Positions 1 to 5,200 of a DNA stretch of 20,477 nt are shown one piece after another; position 1 is the stretch's first letter; every line of letters begins with the position of its first letter. This stretch comes from a virus. The stretch is taken from the IMG/VR virus record IMGVR_UViG_3300009422_000065, positions 1 to 20,477 of that record; one strand, 5' to 3'. A program made the position numbers and the translations under genes. The notes under the pieces were generated by a model. That model did no database searches and had not been told where the DNA came from. It was given only the letters and a program-made list of their open reading frames with translations.

Positions 1-446
1 TACATATCTATTACGCTCAGCGTAACGAAGTTTTTTTCTAGCAATCTATCTGCTCCTGATCCTTTGACGTATGTCTCTGCTACTGGCTGGCCTTCGTTCA
101 TTCGCCTGGCTGCAATTGCATCTGCATCGAATACGGTTGGCTGGCTTGATCCGATCTGTGCTGGTTGATACGCTGCGGAGCATTTCTGAGCTGCCTTCAC
201 GAAATTGTAAGGCGTGGGCCATGATCTTGTGCGGTTGTTCTTGCGTACATCTTGGGACATCTTGCTTAGAACATTGTTGAGGGCGTCTTCATTGATACCG
301 TCTGATATCTCTGAGTTGATATCCTCGACCATTGCTGACATTTCTTTAGCAGCTCTATCTGTGGTGTGGTTTGCCGGTACATCGTAGGATTGCAGCTCTT
401 GCTGTAACCATGCGCCAATTGATCTTGTACGTTGCTCGTATTTCAT
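1..446 (-). CDS. Partial phage protein downstream of the replication initiator (possible helicase loader or replication partner)
   Basis: The reading frame opens with ATG at 446 and stays open to position 1, so the C-terminus lies outside the window. The ATG overlaps the initiator stop codon (ATGA), which implies translational coupling. About 148 residues are visible. They start MKYEQRTRSIGAWLQQEL and are rich in charged and polar residues, with predicted helices and a central RKNNRTRSWPTPYNF stretch. No enzymatic motif, signal peptide or membrane segment is seen. In lambda-like phages the gene right after the O-type initiator encodes the helicase loader, and the position here invites that reading. 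It rests on context alone. A DNA-binding accessory protein is equally possible. Confidence 0.6.
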   Translation of the reverse strand, partial: MKYEQRTRSIGAWLQQELQSYDVPANHTTDRAAKEMSAMVEDINSEISDGINEDALNNVLSKMSQDVRKNNRTRSWPTPYNFVKAAQKCSAAYQPAQIGSSQPTVFDADAIAARRMNEGQPVAETYVKGSGADRLLEKNFVTLSVIDM

Positions 447-1135
447 TGGATCATCTTTCTATCATTTGTAAGTGAGCCAAGAATGGCCTGCATTTGTTGA
501 TCGCTGCTCATGTCCTGCAATGAAGCCTCTTGCAGTTCGTCATCCCATCTTTCCCCGTTTAGCCATGTTGCCAGGTGCGGCATGAATTTATTATCTTGGT
601 TGCCCCATGATCTGACAAAGAGTGCTAGTGAATGTTGGATCTTATCGGCTGGCGTTTTTGTGATTGCCTTTGCCAGCGCTTTTCTTGCTGTACCCTTGCC
701 TACCTTCTTTGGATACATCTTCCAAAGATCATCGAAAATGGACATATCTTTAGAGGTTATACTTCCAAGGTTATTACTTCCAAGGTTATGGGGTGGCAGA
801 TTCTGCCATGGGGGGCTAGCAGAATCTGCTAGGGGGGGTGGCAGATTCTGCCATGGTTGTTTTGTTAGGTTTAAGCGATATCCGTTGCTAGTTTGACTGC
901 CATTGCTGCGCTTTCGTTGCACTCTTGTGACTACTCCTGATTGCTCAAGGGTGTCTATGTGTCCTTGAACTGCACGTTTTGACATCTCACATTCTTCCGC
1001 AAGAGTAGAAAGGCTGGGAAAGCAAGCTTCTGTTTCGCTGTTGTGATGGTCTGCTATCCAATAAAGCACGATCTTAGCCGGTGCTTTTAGCCCCTTTTGC
1101 TGCATCGCTAGTGCAGTCATATAATGCGACATCAT
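443..1135 (-). CDS. Winged-helix phage replication initiator (O-like)
   Basis: This 230-aa protein has two parts. Residues about 15-90 form a winged helix-turn-helix of the HTH_36 / phage-O N-terminal type (FPSLSTLAEECEMSKRAVQG, then a wing ending NGYRLNL). Residues about 131-210 match the C-terminal region common in phage replisome organisers (DLWKMYPKKVGKG ... PHLATWLNGERWDDE). A Pro/Asn-rich linker at about 91-127 joins them, and its DNA carries palindromic iterons. The architecture is that of proteins that bind origin iterons and recruit the helicase. Start: tandem ATGs at 1135 and 1132 preceded by AAAAGGG. The gene lies downstream of rusA after a 122-nt gap and overlaps the next gene by ATGA. 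The role is firm by family resemblance; origin binding is inferred. Confidence 0.85.
   Translation of the reverse strand: MMSHYMTALAMQQKGLKAPAKIVLYWIADHHNSETEACFPSLSTLAEECEMSKRAVQGHIDTLEQSGVVTRVQRKRSNGSQTSNGYRLNLTKQPWQNLPPPLADSASPPWQNLPPHNLGSNNLGSITSKDMSIFDDLWKMYPKKVGKGTARKALAKAITKTPADKIQHSLALFVRSWGNQDNKFMPHLATWLNGERWDDELQEASLQDMSSDQQMQAILGSLTNDRKMIQ
761..789. repeat. Two 14-bp direct repeats beside the iterons
   Basis: The word ACTTCCAAGGTTAT occurs at 761-774 and again at 776-789, with a 15-bp period. On the minus strand it encodes the doubled NLGS of the initiator linker. Because the period is five codons, it could simply be a short protein repeat. However, it directly abuts the palindromic iterons and a moderately AT-rich stretch (about 735-775), as in origins where a duplex unwinding element flanks iterons. 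Confidence 0.7.
794..853. repeat. Three palindromic iterons; probable replication origin inside the initiator gene
   Basis: Three palindromes share the core GCAGA-W-TCTGC: TGGCAGATTCTGCCA at 794-808, CTAGCAGAATCTGCTAG at 816-832 and TGGCAGATTCTGCCA at 839-853. Their centres are at 801, 824 and 846, that is 23 and 22 bp apart, about two helical turns. They are separated by G-runs. The outer two are read in the same frame (both give WQNLP), but the middle one is in another frame (ADSAS), so the DNA word rather than the peptide is conserved. The site lies in the linker-coding part of the initiator gene, as do the lambda ori iterons in gene O. The origin role is inferred. Confidence 0.7.
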
Positions 1136-1225
1136 TTTACCCTTTTCATTTGGGCAAGATCAGCCTATTCTGACCTTGCTGCTGCTGCATTGGTTGTTGG
1201 TTCTTTCAGTGTATCCTAGTCCCAG

Positions 1226-1251
1226 CGCCCCTGCAAGAATTTGTGGGGGCG
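1226..1251 (+). terminator. Hairpin with weak U-rich tail between rusA and the initiator gene
   Basis: An 11-bp stem (CGCCCCTGCAA / TTGTGGGGGCG) closes a GAAT loop, with two G-U pairs when read as plus-strand RNA, followed by TTCTCTTTA. Read as minus-strand RNA the same stem has two mismatches and no U-tract. It lies directly after the rusA stop codon. It could attenuate transcription on either strand, and the plus-strand reading folds better although no plus-strand gene lies nearby. No other feature is seen in 1136-1257. Confidence 0.35.
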
Positions 1252-1257
1252 TTCTCT

Positions 1258-1665
1258 TTACCAAGTCACAGTTGTAATTAGGCACGGATCTTCTGCGTAC
1301 CTTTTAAACGCTTTAAGCTCATATATTTGCGCGTCATCATCCCAAACTATGCCGTTGAATGCGTCCAAAACCTTCGCCATGTTATCAATATCAGGCTTAC
1401 CTGGGTAAATTTCATGGTTCCTGGCGGCTTCCTTTTTGGCCTTTGTCCAGCTCTTTGGGATCTCAAACTGTGCCTTAATCAACACCGAACAAGGCTTACT
1501 TGTAACCTCTAAACCATGCGCAACCATGTAGTCAGACGCAACCGCAGCCAGCCGCATTTCATATTTGCGCGTTTTCTCAGGCGTATAAACCCGCCCCATT
1601 CTTGTGAACCTTGGCCTACCTTTGCCGATTGGCTGGCCGTTCATCCAGATATAGGCGGTTGTCAT
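1258..1665 (-). CDS. rusA: RusA-family Holliday junction resolvase
   Basis: This 135-aa protein would cleave Holliday junctions and other branched DNA as a dimer during replication, recombination or packaging clean-up. The family signature is clear: an N-terminal strand with GKGRPRFT (residues 14-21) and the catalytic block GKPDIDNMAKVLDAFNG around 89-104, followed by IVWDDDAQI. D92, D94, K98 and the D109-D111 cluster correspond to the metal-binding acidic residues and catalytic lysine of RusA. The length fits the family (about 120-140 aa). I chose the ATG at 1665 because it overlaps the upstream stop (ATGA). A GTG at 1680 would add five residues. The gene lies between the ribbon-helix-helix gene and the initiator. 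Confidence 0.93.
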   Translation of the reverse strand: MTTAYIWMNGQPIGKGRPRFTRMGRVYTPEKTRKYEMRLAAVASDYMVAHGLEVTSKPCSVLIKAQFEIPKSWTKAKKEAARNHEIYPGKPDIDNMAKVLDAFNGIVWDDDAQIYELKAFKRYAEDPCLITTVTW

Positions 1666-1937
1666 ATCCGGTCTAGCCACTTAATCACAGTCGTGGCATC
1701 TGCGGTATTTGGAATTAAAACCTTTTCTTCGTCAACAATCATATATGCCCCTACAACTTCGTCCATGACATCAGCCACGCTCACAGAGCGGTCAAGTCCT
1801 TGCAATATCAGATCAACGGCCAAACGGCTTTGCGATATCCCTTGATCTGTTGAAGCGATATCAAGCCTTTTCTTTAATCCGACAGGCAAGCGCACAACTA
1901 GGGGCTTTTTCTCTTCTCCCTTTGTTTGGTATTTCAT
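1662..1937 (-). CDS. Ribbon-helix-helix (Arc/CopG-type) DNA-binding protein
   Basis: This 91-aa protein is a probable transcriptional regulator. Residues 11-18 (KPLVVRLP) form the beta-strand that enters the DNA major groove in this fold. They are followed by two helices (GLKKRLDIASTDQGISQSRL and AVDLILQGLDR) with the usual short turn. The C-terminal 40 residues are acidic and may mediate oligomerisation. The start at 1937 is preceded by GGAAAAG at good spacing; a GTG at 1979 in the same frame has no such site. It is the first gene of the leftward early operon and overlaps rusA by ATGA. By position it could control the divergent region at 1938-2061. Confidence 0.82.
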   Translation of the reverse strand: MKYQTKGEEKKPLVVRLPVGLKKRLDIASTDQGISQSRLAVDLILQGLDRSVSVADVMDEVVGAYMIVDEEKVLIPNTADATTVIKWLDRI

Positions 1938-1982
1938 TTTCTTTTCCTTTGTTTTCAGCGACTTGTTAAATATATCCACATT

Positions 1983-2011
1983 TTGTTAATAATTGTATTG
2001 CTATCTATTGT
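1983..2011 (+). promoter_or_regulatory. Candidate sigma70 promoter for the rightward early operon
   Basis: TTGTTA (1983-1988) and TATTGT (2006-2011) are separated by 17 nt and lie about 50 nt upstream of the first plus-strand start codon, in an AT-rich divergent gap. Each box matches its consensus at four of six positions, so the call is only moderate. Confidence 0.35.
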
Positions 2012-2035
2012 GATATCGGTTTAAAGTAATTTCAA
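2007..2035 (-). promoter_or_regulatory. Candidate leftward promoter overlapping the rightward one
   Basis: On the minus strand TTGAAA (2035-2030) and CACAAT (2012-2007) are spaced by 17 nt, upstream of the ribbon-helix-helix gene. The -10 box overlaps the -10 box of the opposing promoter, so the two could be mutually exclusive. The -10 match is weak. Confidence 0.25.
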
Positions 2036-2061
2036 CAACAACGCAACAGGAGAATAAAACA

Positions 2062-2166
2062 ATGAGTGACGGCGTAAAAGATCTAATCAAATTTTGCCTT
2101 TGGTCAGTGGTCATTATTGATATTTCGATAATTCTTTTTTGTACTAATCAACTTATAGGAGCTTAA
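2062..2166 (+). CDS. 34-aa single-span membrane micro-protein
   Basis: A short reading frame starts with ATG at 2062, preceded by AGGAG nine nucleotides upstream, and ends with TAA at 2164-2166. The product has a polar N-terminus (MSDGVKDLIKF) and one hydrophobic stretch (LWSVVIIDISIILF), then a short polar tail. It is the first gene of the rightward operon, and its end carries the AGGAG used by the next gene. Function unknown. Small early membrane proteins in phages often modulate host membranes or superinfection, but nothing in the sequence specifies this. Confidence 0.65.
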   Translation: MSDGVKDLIKFCLWSVVIIDISIILFCTNQLIGA

Positions 2167-2170
2167 GACA

Positions 2171-2443
2171 ATGCAAACGATCATCACAAAGTACCTAGGC
2201 CCAACCAATCACCGTGGATCACGTTACAAAGCGACACACACCGGAAATTATACATCAGTCACACTCGACGCTGATTATTCGATGACCGCAGAGGCCAACC
2301 ATGTTGAGGCCGCTTCGGCTCTTGCAGAAAAGCTTGAATGGGAGGGTGACTACGTTGGGGGCCACACGCAAGATGGCATGGTGTTTGTAAACTCTTATCC
2401 CTCCTATTGCTTTAGATCATCTGGCAAAGCGAAGGCGGCATAA
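2171..2443 (+). CDS. Hypothetical phage protein, 90 aa
   Basis: The protein begins MQTIITKYLGPTNHRGSRYK, a type of N-terminus I recognise from small uncharacterised phage proteins, continues with a beta-rich part (NYTSVTLDADYSM) and has a helix rich in Ala and Glu (NHVEAASALAEKLEW). It has no membrane segment or catalytic motif. The start at 2171 has AGGAG ten nucleotides upstream. Its stop overlaps the next start (TAATG). Position among early genes suggests a role in host takeover or DNA metabolism, but no function can be assigned. Confidence 0.8.
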   Translation: MQTIITKYLGPTNHRGSRYKATHTGNYTSVTLDADYSMTAEANHVEAASALAEKLEWEGDYVGGHTQDGMVFVNSYPSYCFRSSGKAKAA

Positions 2444-2658
2444 TGCAAACTCTTTGGCAAACATCCACACATGAAGTCGACTATTACGCAGGCTTTCTAG
2501 TGATCGCGGAGAACGACACACAGCGCAACTATGTGGTTCAGTTGACAGACAACAACGGGCGCAACGTAACGCGCAAACAATTCACAGACGCAGCCAGCAC
2601 GCACGGCATAGACCGCGCTTGCAGCACATTCAAAAAACTAGCGGGGAAAGTTCAATGA
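2443..2658 (+). CDS. Hypothetical early phage protein, 71 aa
   Basis: This soluble-looking 71-aa protein starts MQTLWQTSTHEVDYY and ends with a basic segment (FKKLAGKVQ). The first half is predicted beta-strand (YYAGFLVIAE, NYVVQLTDNNG); the second half appears helical. No motif was recognised. It is linked to its neighbours by overlapping codons at both ends (TAATG before, ATGA after), so it is translated as part of the operon. Both it and its upstream neighbour begin MQT, but the remaining sequences do not obviously resemble each other. Confidence 0.75.
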   Translation: MQTLWQTSTHEVDYYAGFLVIAENDTQRNYVVQLTDNNGRNVTRKQFTDAASTHGIDRACSTFKKLAGKVQ

Positions 2659-2741
2659 AAGAATGGATCAAGGACGGTTTGGGGGTAATGGCTATTTTCT
2701 TTATTCTCTATGTAATCTTATTTTTTGGGGGAGCTTTATAA
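2655..2741 (+). CDS. 28-aa single-span membrane micro-protein
   Basis: The ATG at 2655 overlaps the preceding stop (ATGA), and the TAA at 2739-2741 overlaps the next ATG. The 28 residues comprise a short charged head (MKEWIKDG) and one hydrophobic span (VMAIFFILYVILFF) ending GGAL. The perfect fit between two genes supports it as real despite its size. Function unknown; it is a second small early membrane protein in the operon. Confidence 0.6.
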   Translation: MKEWIKDGLGVMAIFFILYVILFFGGAL

Positions 2742-2947
2742 TGGGGCGCGTAAAAGACATTTTTCAAGACGAAATCGAAAAGCTTTCTGAAATTTGCCCA
2801 GATTGTGACGGAGATGGGATCGTTATGATTGAAACCTACAAACAGCAAGGCTTTAGCCGTGACGTTGGAGAGATCTACATAGACCCCCAGACCTGCGAAA
2901 CGTGCAGCGGTGAGGGCGCAGTATTTAAGGAGGAAAATGATGATTAA
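2741..2947 (+). CDS. DnaJ-like zinc-finger mini-protein
   Basis: This 68-aa protein carries two CxxCxGxG motifs, CPDCDGDG at residues 19-26 and CETCSGEG at 52-59, which together can bind one zinc ion as in the cysteine-rich region of DnaJ. The J-domain and substrate-binding parts of DnaJ are absent, so it is a free-standing zinc module of a kind found in many phages. The start at 2741 is chosen over an in-frame ATG at 2663 because it follows GGGGGAG at good spacing and forms a TAATG junction with the micro-gene upstream. A role as a small DNA- or protein-binding adaptor is inference. Confidence 0.8.
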   Translation: MGRVKDIFQDEIEKLSEICPDCDGDGIVMIETYKQQGFSRDVGEIYIDPQTCETCSGEGAVFKEENDD

Positions 2948-3272
2948 CCCAATATTGCACATAATAATAAAAAAGATGCACCACCGCTTGGCAACGGGAG
3001 AAACATCCCAAGCGGCAGCGCACAAGGTGGCCCGATCGGTCGTAGGCAGACGCCTCGAAACCTTGCAAGGACTACACACGCTGGGTGGAAGCGCGTCAGG
3101 GGAGCAGATAGCCCGTGCGACCAAGCTATCTCTGTTTAGCATACGACCGAGACTTTCGGAACTCCTAGAAATGGAAATGATTGAAGAAACAGATAAGCGC
3201 TTCAATAATTCATACGGAAACAATGAGATTGTTTGGAAAATAACCAGAAAAGGGAAGACTTATGTACATTAA
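2937..3272 (+). CDS. Winged helix-turn-helix protein
   Basis: A 111-aa basic protein. Residues about 41-105 look like a winged helix: a helix (TLQGLHTLGG), a helix-turn-helix (SGEQIARATKLSLFSIRPRL), a further helix (SELLEMEMIEE) and a beta-hairpin wing (NEIVWKITRKGK). This resembles MarR/ArsR-type and phage regulatory wHTH domains. The N-terminal 40 residues are basic and contain several His. Start at 2937 (or the adjacent ATG at 2940) follows AAGGAGG, one of the strongest ribosome sites in the window, so the protein may be made in quantity. It overlaps genes on both sides. A regulatory role for phage or host genes is inferred; the target is unknown. Confidence 0.7.
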   Translation: MMINPILHIIIKKMHHRLATGETSQAAAHKVARSVVGRRLETLQGLHTLGGSASGEQIARATKLSLFSIRPRLSELLEMEMIEETDKRFNNSYGNNEIVWKITRKGKTYVH

Positions 3273-3747
3273 ATTTGAGCAAATCCGCGAAATGGCAGAC
3301 GAAATACGGCTAATTTCAGGCGACGATCAAGATACGTTTCTTGACACGCTAGACGGAGAGACCGACGCAATGGATATTTTAGGCAAACTCATTCAAGAGC
3401 GCACCGAATGCTCAATCTACGAAGGCGCTGCAAAAGAGCTGGCCGCAACTTACGCCGCTAGATCAAAAAGATTAGCCGCAAGGCAGGAGGGAATATCTTT
3501 TACAATAGGCCGGTTGCTTGATGCGATGGGAGAAACTAAAGTTACACACGCCCTAGGTACAGTCAGCAGAACAAAAGCCAGGTTTTCATTAGAAATCTAC
3601 GATGAAACAGATATTCCCACGCAACTTATGAAAATAACAAGCAGGCCAGACACGACTGCAATCAGAAAGCAACTTGACCAAGGTGAGATTGTTCCAGGTT
3701 GCGAAATTAAATTAGGCCAACCATCAATCACAGTGAGAATAAAATGA
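3262..3747 (+). CDS. Siphovirus Gp157-like protein
   Basis: A 161-aa protein resembling the Siphovirus Gp157 family. It has an N-terminal helix, a long charged helical region (KLIQERTECSIYEGAAKELA through AARSKRLAARQEGISF) and a C-terminal beta-rich domain with the family-like pattern TVSRTKARFSLEIYDETDIP, followed by KITSRPDTTAIRKQLDQGE and PGCEIK. Family members usually sit beside recombination or ssDNA-binding genes in phage early operons, and some were first noted in phage-resistant streptococci. The biochemical role is not settled. Here it lies four genes before the first gene of the next module (the candidate annealing protein is the third gene after it), consistent with that context. 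The start follows AGGGAAG. Confidence 0.8.
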   Translation: MYIKFEQIREMADEIRLISGDDQDTFLDTLDGETDAMDILGKLIQERTECSIYEGAAKELAATYAARSKRLAARQEGISFTIGRLLDAMGETKVTHALGTVSRTKARFSLEIYDETDIPTQLMKITSRPDTTAIRKQLDQGEIVPGCEIKLGQPSITVRIK

Positions 3748-3953
3748 AGATTGTTGAGGTTTCTAAAACTGTAACCGAAAAGATTTATTTCGAGAGATGT
3801 TCCTTGCACAAGCATCTAGGCAAAGCCCGAAATGAAGAATGCCCAAATGAATGCTGGGTACAGATCACAGGCAAGCCTGGAAAAAAGACAAACCATTGGG
3901 GAAGGCCAGCTTGCAGGGCTAAATTTAACAGAACAAGGGGAGTGAGAAAATGA
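3744..3953 (+). CDS. Small four-cysteine protein (module A)
   Basis: A 69-aa basic protein with Cys19, Cys33, Cys37 and Cys57, and His22, His24 and His51 nearby. The arrangement C-x13-CPNEC-x-V-x-I followed by WG-x3-C could form a zinc knuckle. The same pattern recurs in the next gene. It overlaps both neighbours by ATGA. No match to a named zinc-finger family was recognised, and function is unknown. It probably acts in the cytoplasm, since no signal or membrane segment is present. Confidence 0.72.
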   Translation: MKIVEVSKTVTEKIYFERCSLHKHLGKARNEECPNECWVQITGKPGKKTNHWGRPACRAKFNRTRGVRK

Positions 3954-4264
3954 GTGAAGATCAATTAAACGAGCAGAAAATGCGTGAAGAAATAGAATAT
4001 CTTTCCAAAATGACAGGAGATCTAAACCGTAAATTGCAGACTTATGAATATGTATTCAGCTTGATAGATGATATAAGAATAAAGCCGCCGGAAACTATCA
4101 CCTGCAAATATCGGCTACTAAACGGATCAGATCGAAAGCGCAGGAAGGGCGTAAAATGTCCACCGAATTGTCAAGTTATTATTGGACACGCCAACACGCA
4201 ATGGGGGAAAGGCTGTCAGATAGCGCACCAAATGAAAGCAAAAAGGGAGCAAACAAATGAGTGA
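3950..4264 (+). CDS. Coiled-coil plus four-cysteine protein (module B)
   Basis: A 104-aa protein. Residues 1-40 are a probable helical or coiled-coil segment (EQKMREEIEYLSKMTGDLNR). Residues 52-89 repeat the cysteine pattern of the preceding gene: Cys52, CPPNC at 70-74, V-x-I, then WG-x2-Cys89. The tail is basic. A plausible reading is a divergent paralogue of the upstream gene with an added N-terminal helix, perhaps a zinc-binding DNA or RNA adaptor. The start overlaps the previous stop (ATGA), and the end overlaps the next gene by eight nucleotides. Confidence 0.72.
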   Translation: MSEDQLNEQKMREEIEYLSKMTGDLNRKLQTYEYVFSLIDDIRIKPPETITCKYRLLNGSDRKRRKGVKCPPNCQVIIGHANTQWGKGCQIAHQMKAKREQTNE

Positions 4265-5006
4265 GCTACAAAAAGCAATGGCAGAGGTTAATGACCTTAA
4301 CCGGACACACGGCGTAACCCAGCGGGGCGGCAAGAAATACACAGAGGTATTCGTGCGCGTTGAGGCATTCCGCAAAGCATTTGCACTAGATCACGGGATT
4401 AATACTGAGATCTTGCTGGATGATGGCAAGCGCGTGGTTATCAAAGCAACAGTTATAAACGCAGCGGGTATGATCGTAGGCTCAGGAATGGCGGAGGAGA
4501 TCCGTGGAAGCTCAAACGTAAATAAGACTTCAGCGTTAGAGAATTGCGAAACAAGCGCCATAGGCCGCGCTCTGGCGTCGATAGGGCTACATGGCGGCAC
4601 ATATGCCAGCCTTAACGAGATTGATGCTGTACCACGCAAAGCAGCAGCTCAAAAAGAACAGGTTCAATCTACGAATGGTAAATCTACGATGGCGGCACTA
4701 CTCGCGCCGGTAGATGAACCTCAGGGCGATCTTCTTTTACTTAAAAACCACGTCGGCCAAGATAAGGGATCGTTTGATCCGCAAGACTTTTCTAAAAACC
4801 TAATTACTTTAATTGGTACATACACAAAACTCGAAGCAAAAAAGAACGGCGACCCTGTATCACCACGGGAACGAATGACTTTTCTGCGAGAGCTGCTTGA
4901 GCAAAATCAACCGTCAATCGACAAGTTGAGCGATGCTTTTAAAGAGCAAGTCGATAGCCGTTACAAAAAATGCCTCAAGATTCTTGGCGCACAGGTTGAG
5001 AAGTAA
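4257..5006 (+). CDS. Candidate single-strand DNA annealing protein (Sak/Erf/Rad52-like)
   Basis: A 249-aa protein. The N-terminal half is predicted alpha/beta (FVRVEAFRKAF, KRVVIKATVINAAGMIVGSG) and leads to the motif ENCETSAIGRALASIGLHGG at residues 95-114. Similar 'AIGRALA/AxGxG' segments occur in phage recombinases of the Erf, Sak and DUF1071 groups, where they form the core of the annealing fold. A variable Gln/Ala-rich linker (about 128-155) and a helical C-terminus follow, as in Erf-type proteins. The neighbours (RusA, Gp157-like and the initiator) suit recombination-dependent replication. The assignment is by motif and context, so a different DNA-metabolism protein remains possible. 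No separate SSB gene is visible in the window. Confidence 0.55.
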   Translation: MSELQKAMAEVNDLNRTHGVTQRGGKKYTEVFVRVEAFRKAFALDHGINTEILLDDGKRVVIKATVINAAGMIVGSGMAEEIRGSSNVNKTSALENCETSAIGRALASIGLHGGTYASLNEIDAVPRKAAAQKEQVQSTNGKSTMAALLAPVDEPQGDLLLLKNHVGQDKGSFDPQDFSKNLITLIGTYTKLEAKKNGDPVSPRERMTFLRELLEQNQPSIDKLSDAFKEQVDSRYKKCLKILGAQVEK

Positions 5007-5200
5007 TGGAAATTTGGGGGGAAATGACACTGCGTCATAAAAAGGAACGGATTGAGCTGGTACAATCGTTAGCTCAAGGCCGTTTCACGCAGACAGAAGC
5101 GGCGAAGGTGCTGGGGACAACGCTAACCAACCTCAACACCTTTGTTAAACGAAACGATATCGAATGGATCTACGTACGGAAAGGCAGAAAAACAAAATGA
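5006..5200 (+). CDS. Small helix-turn-helix protein
   Basis: A 64-aa basic protein. Residues about 24-58 form a helix-turn-helix (GRFTQTEAAKVLGTTLTNL then NTFVKRNDIEW), the pattern seen in small DNA-binding and transposase-like HTH proteins. It starts at 5006, overlapping the upstream stop (TAATG). An in-frame ATG at 5024 follows a run of six Gs but the spacing is only two nucleotides, so the longer form is preferred. It ends on an ATGA overlap with another HTH protein whose N-terminus has the same general design, so the two may be related or act together. Confidence 0.7.
   Translation: MEIWGEMTLRHKKERIELVQSLAQGRFTQTEAAKVLGTTLTNLNTFVKRNDIEWIYVRKGRKTK

Noticed and set aside
794-853. CRISPR-like repeats
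   Set aside because: Palindromes are short, only three, with about 7-bp spacers, and they lie inside a coding sequence.
510-896. Plus-strand ORF of 128 codons opposite the replication initiator
   Set aside because: Shadow of a well-supported minus-strand gene; peptide Cys/Ser-rich and without recognisable features.
1160-1200. Short minus-strand ORF beginning with four Gln codons upstream of the initiator
   Set aside because: Only 14 codons, no ribosome site, and Gln-repeat composition typical of chance.
2708-3223. Minus-strand ORF of 171 codons
   Set aside because: It lies opposite the zinc-finger and wHTH genes, which have strong ribosome sites and recognisable motifs.
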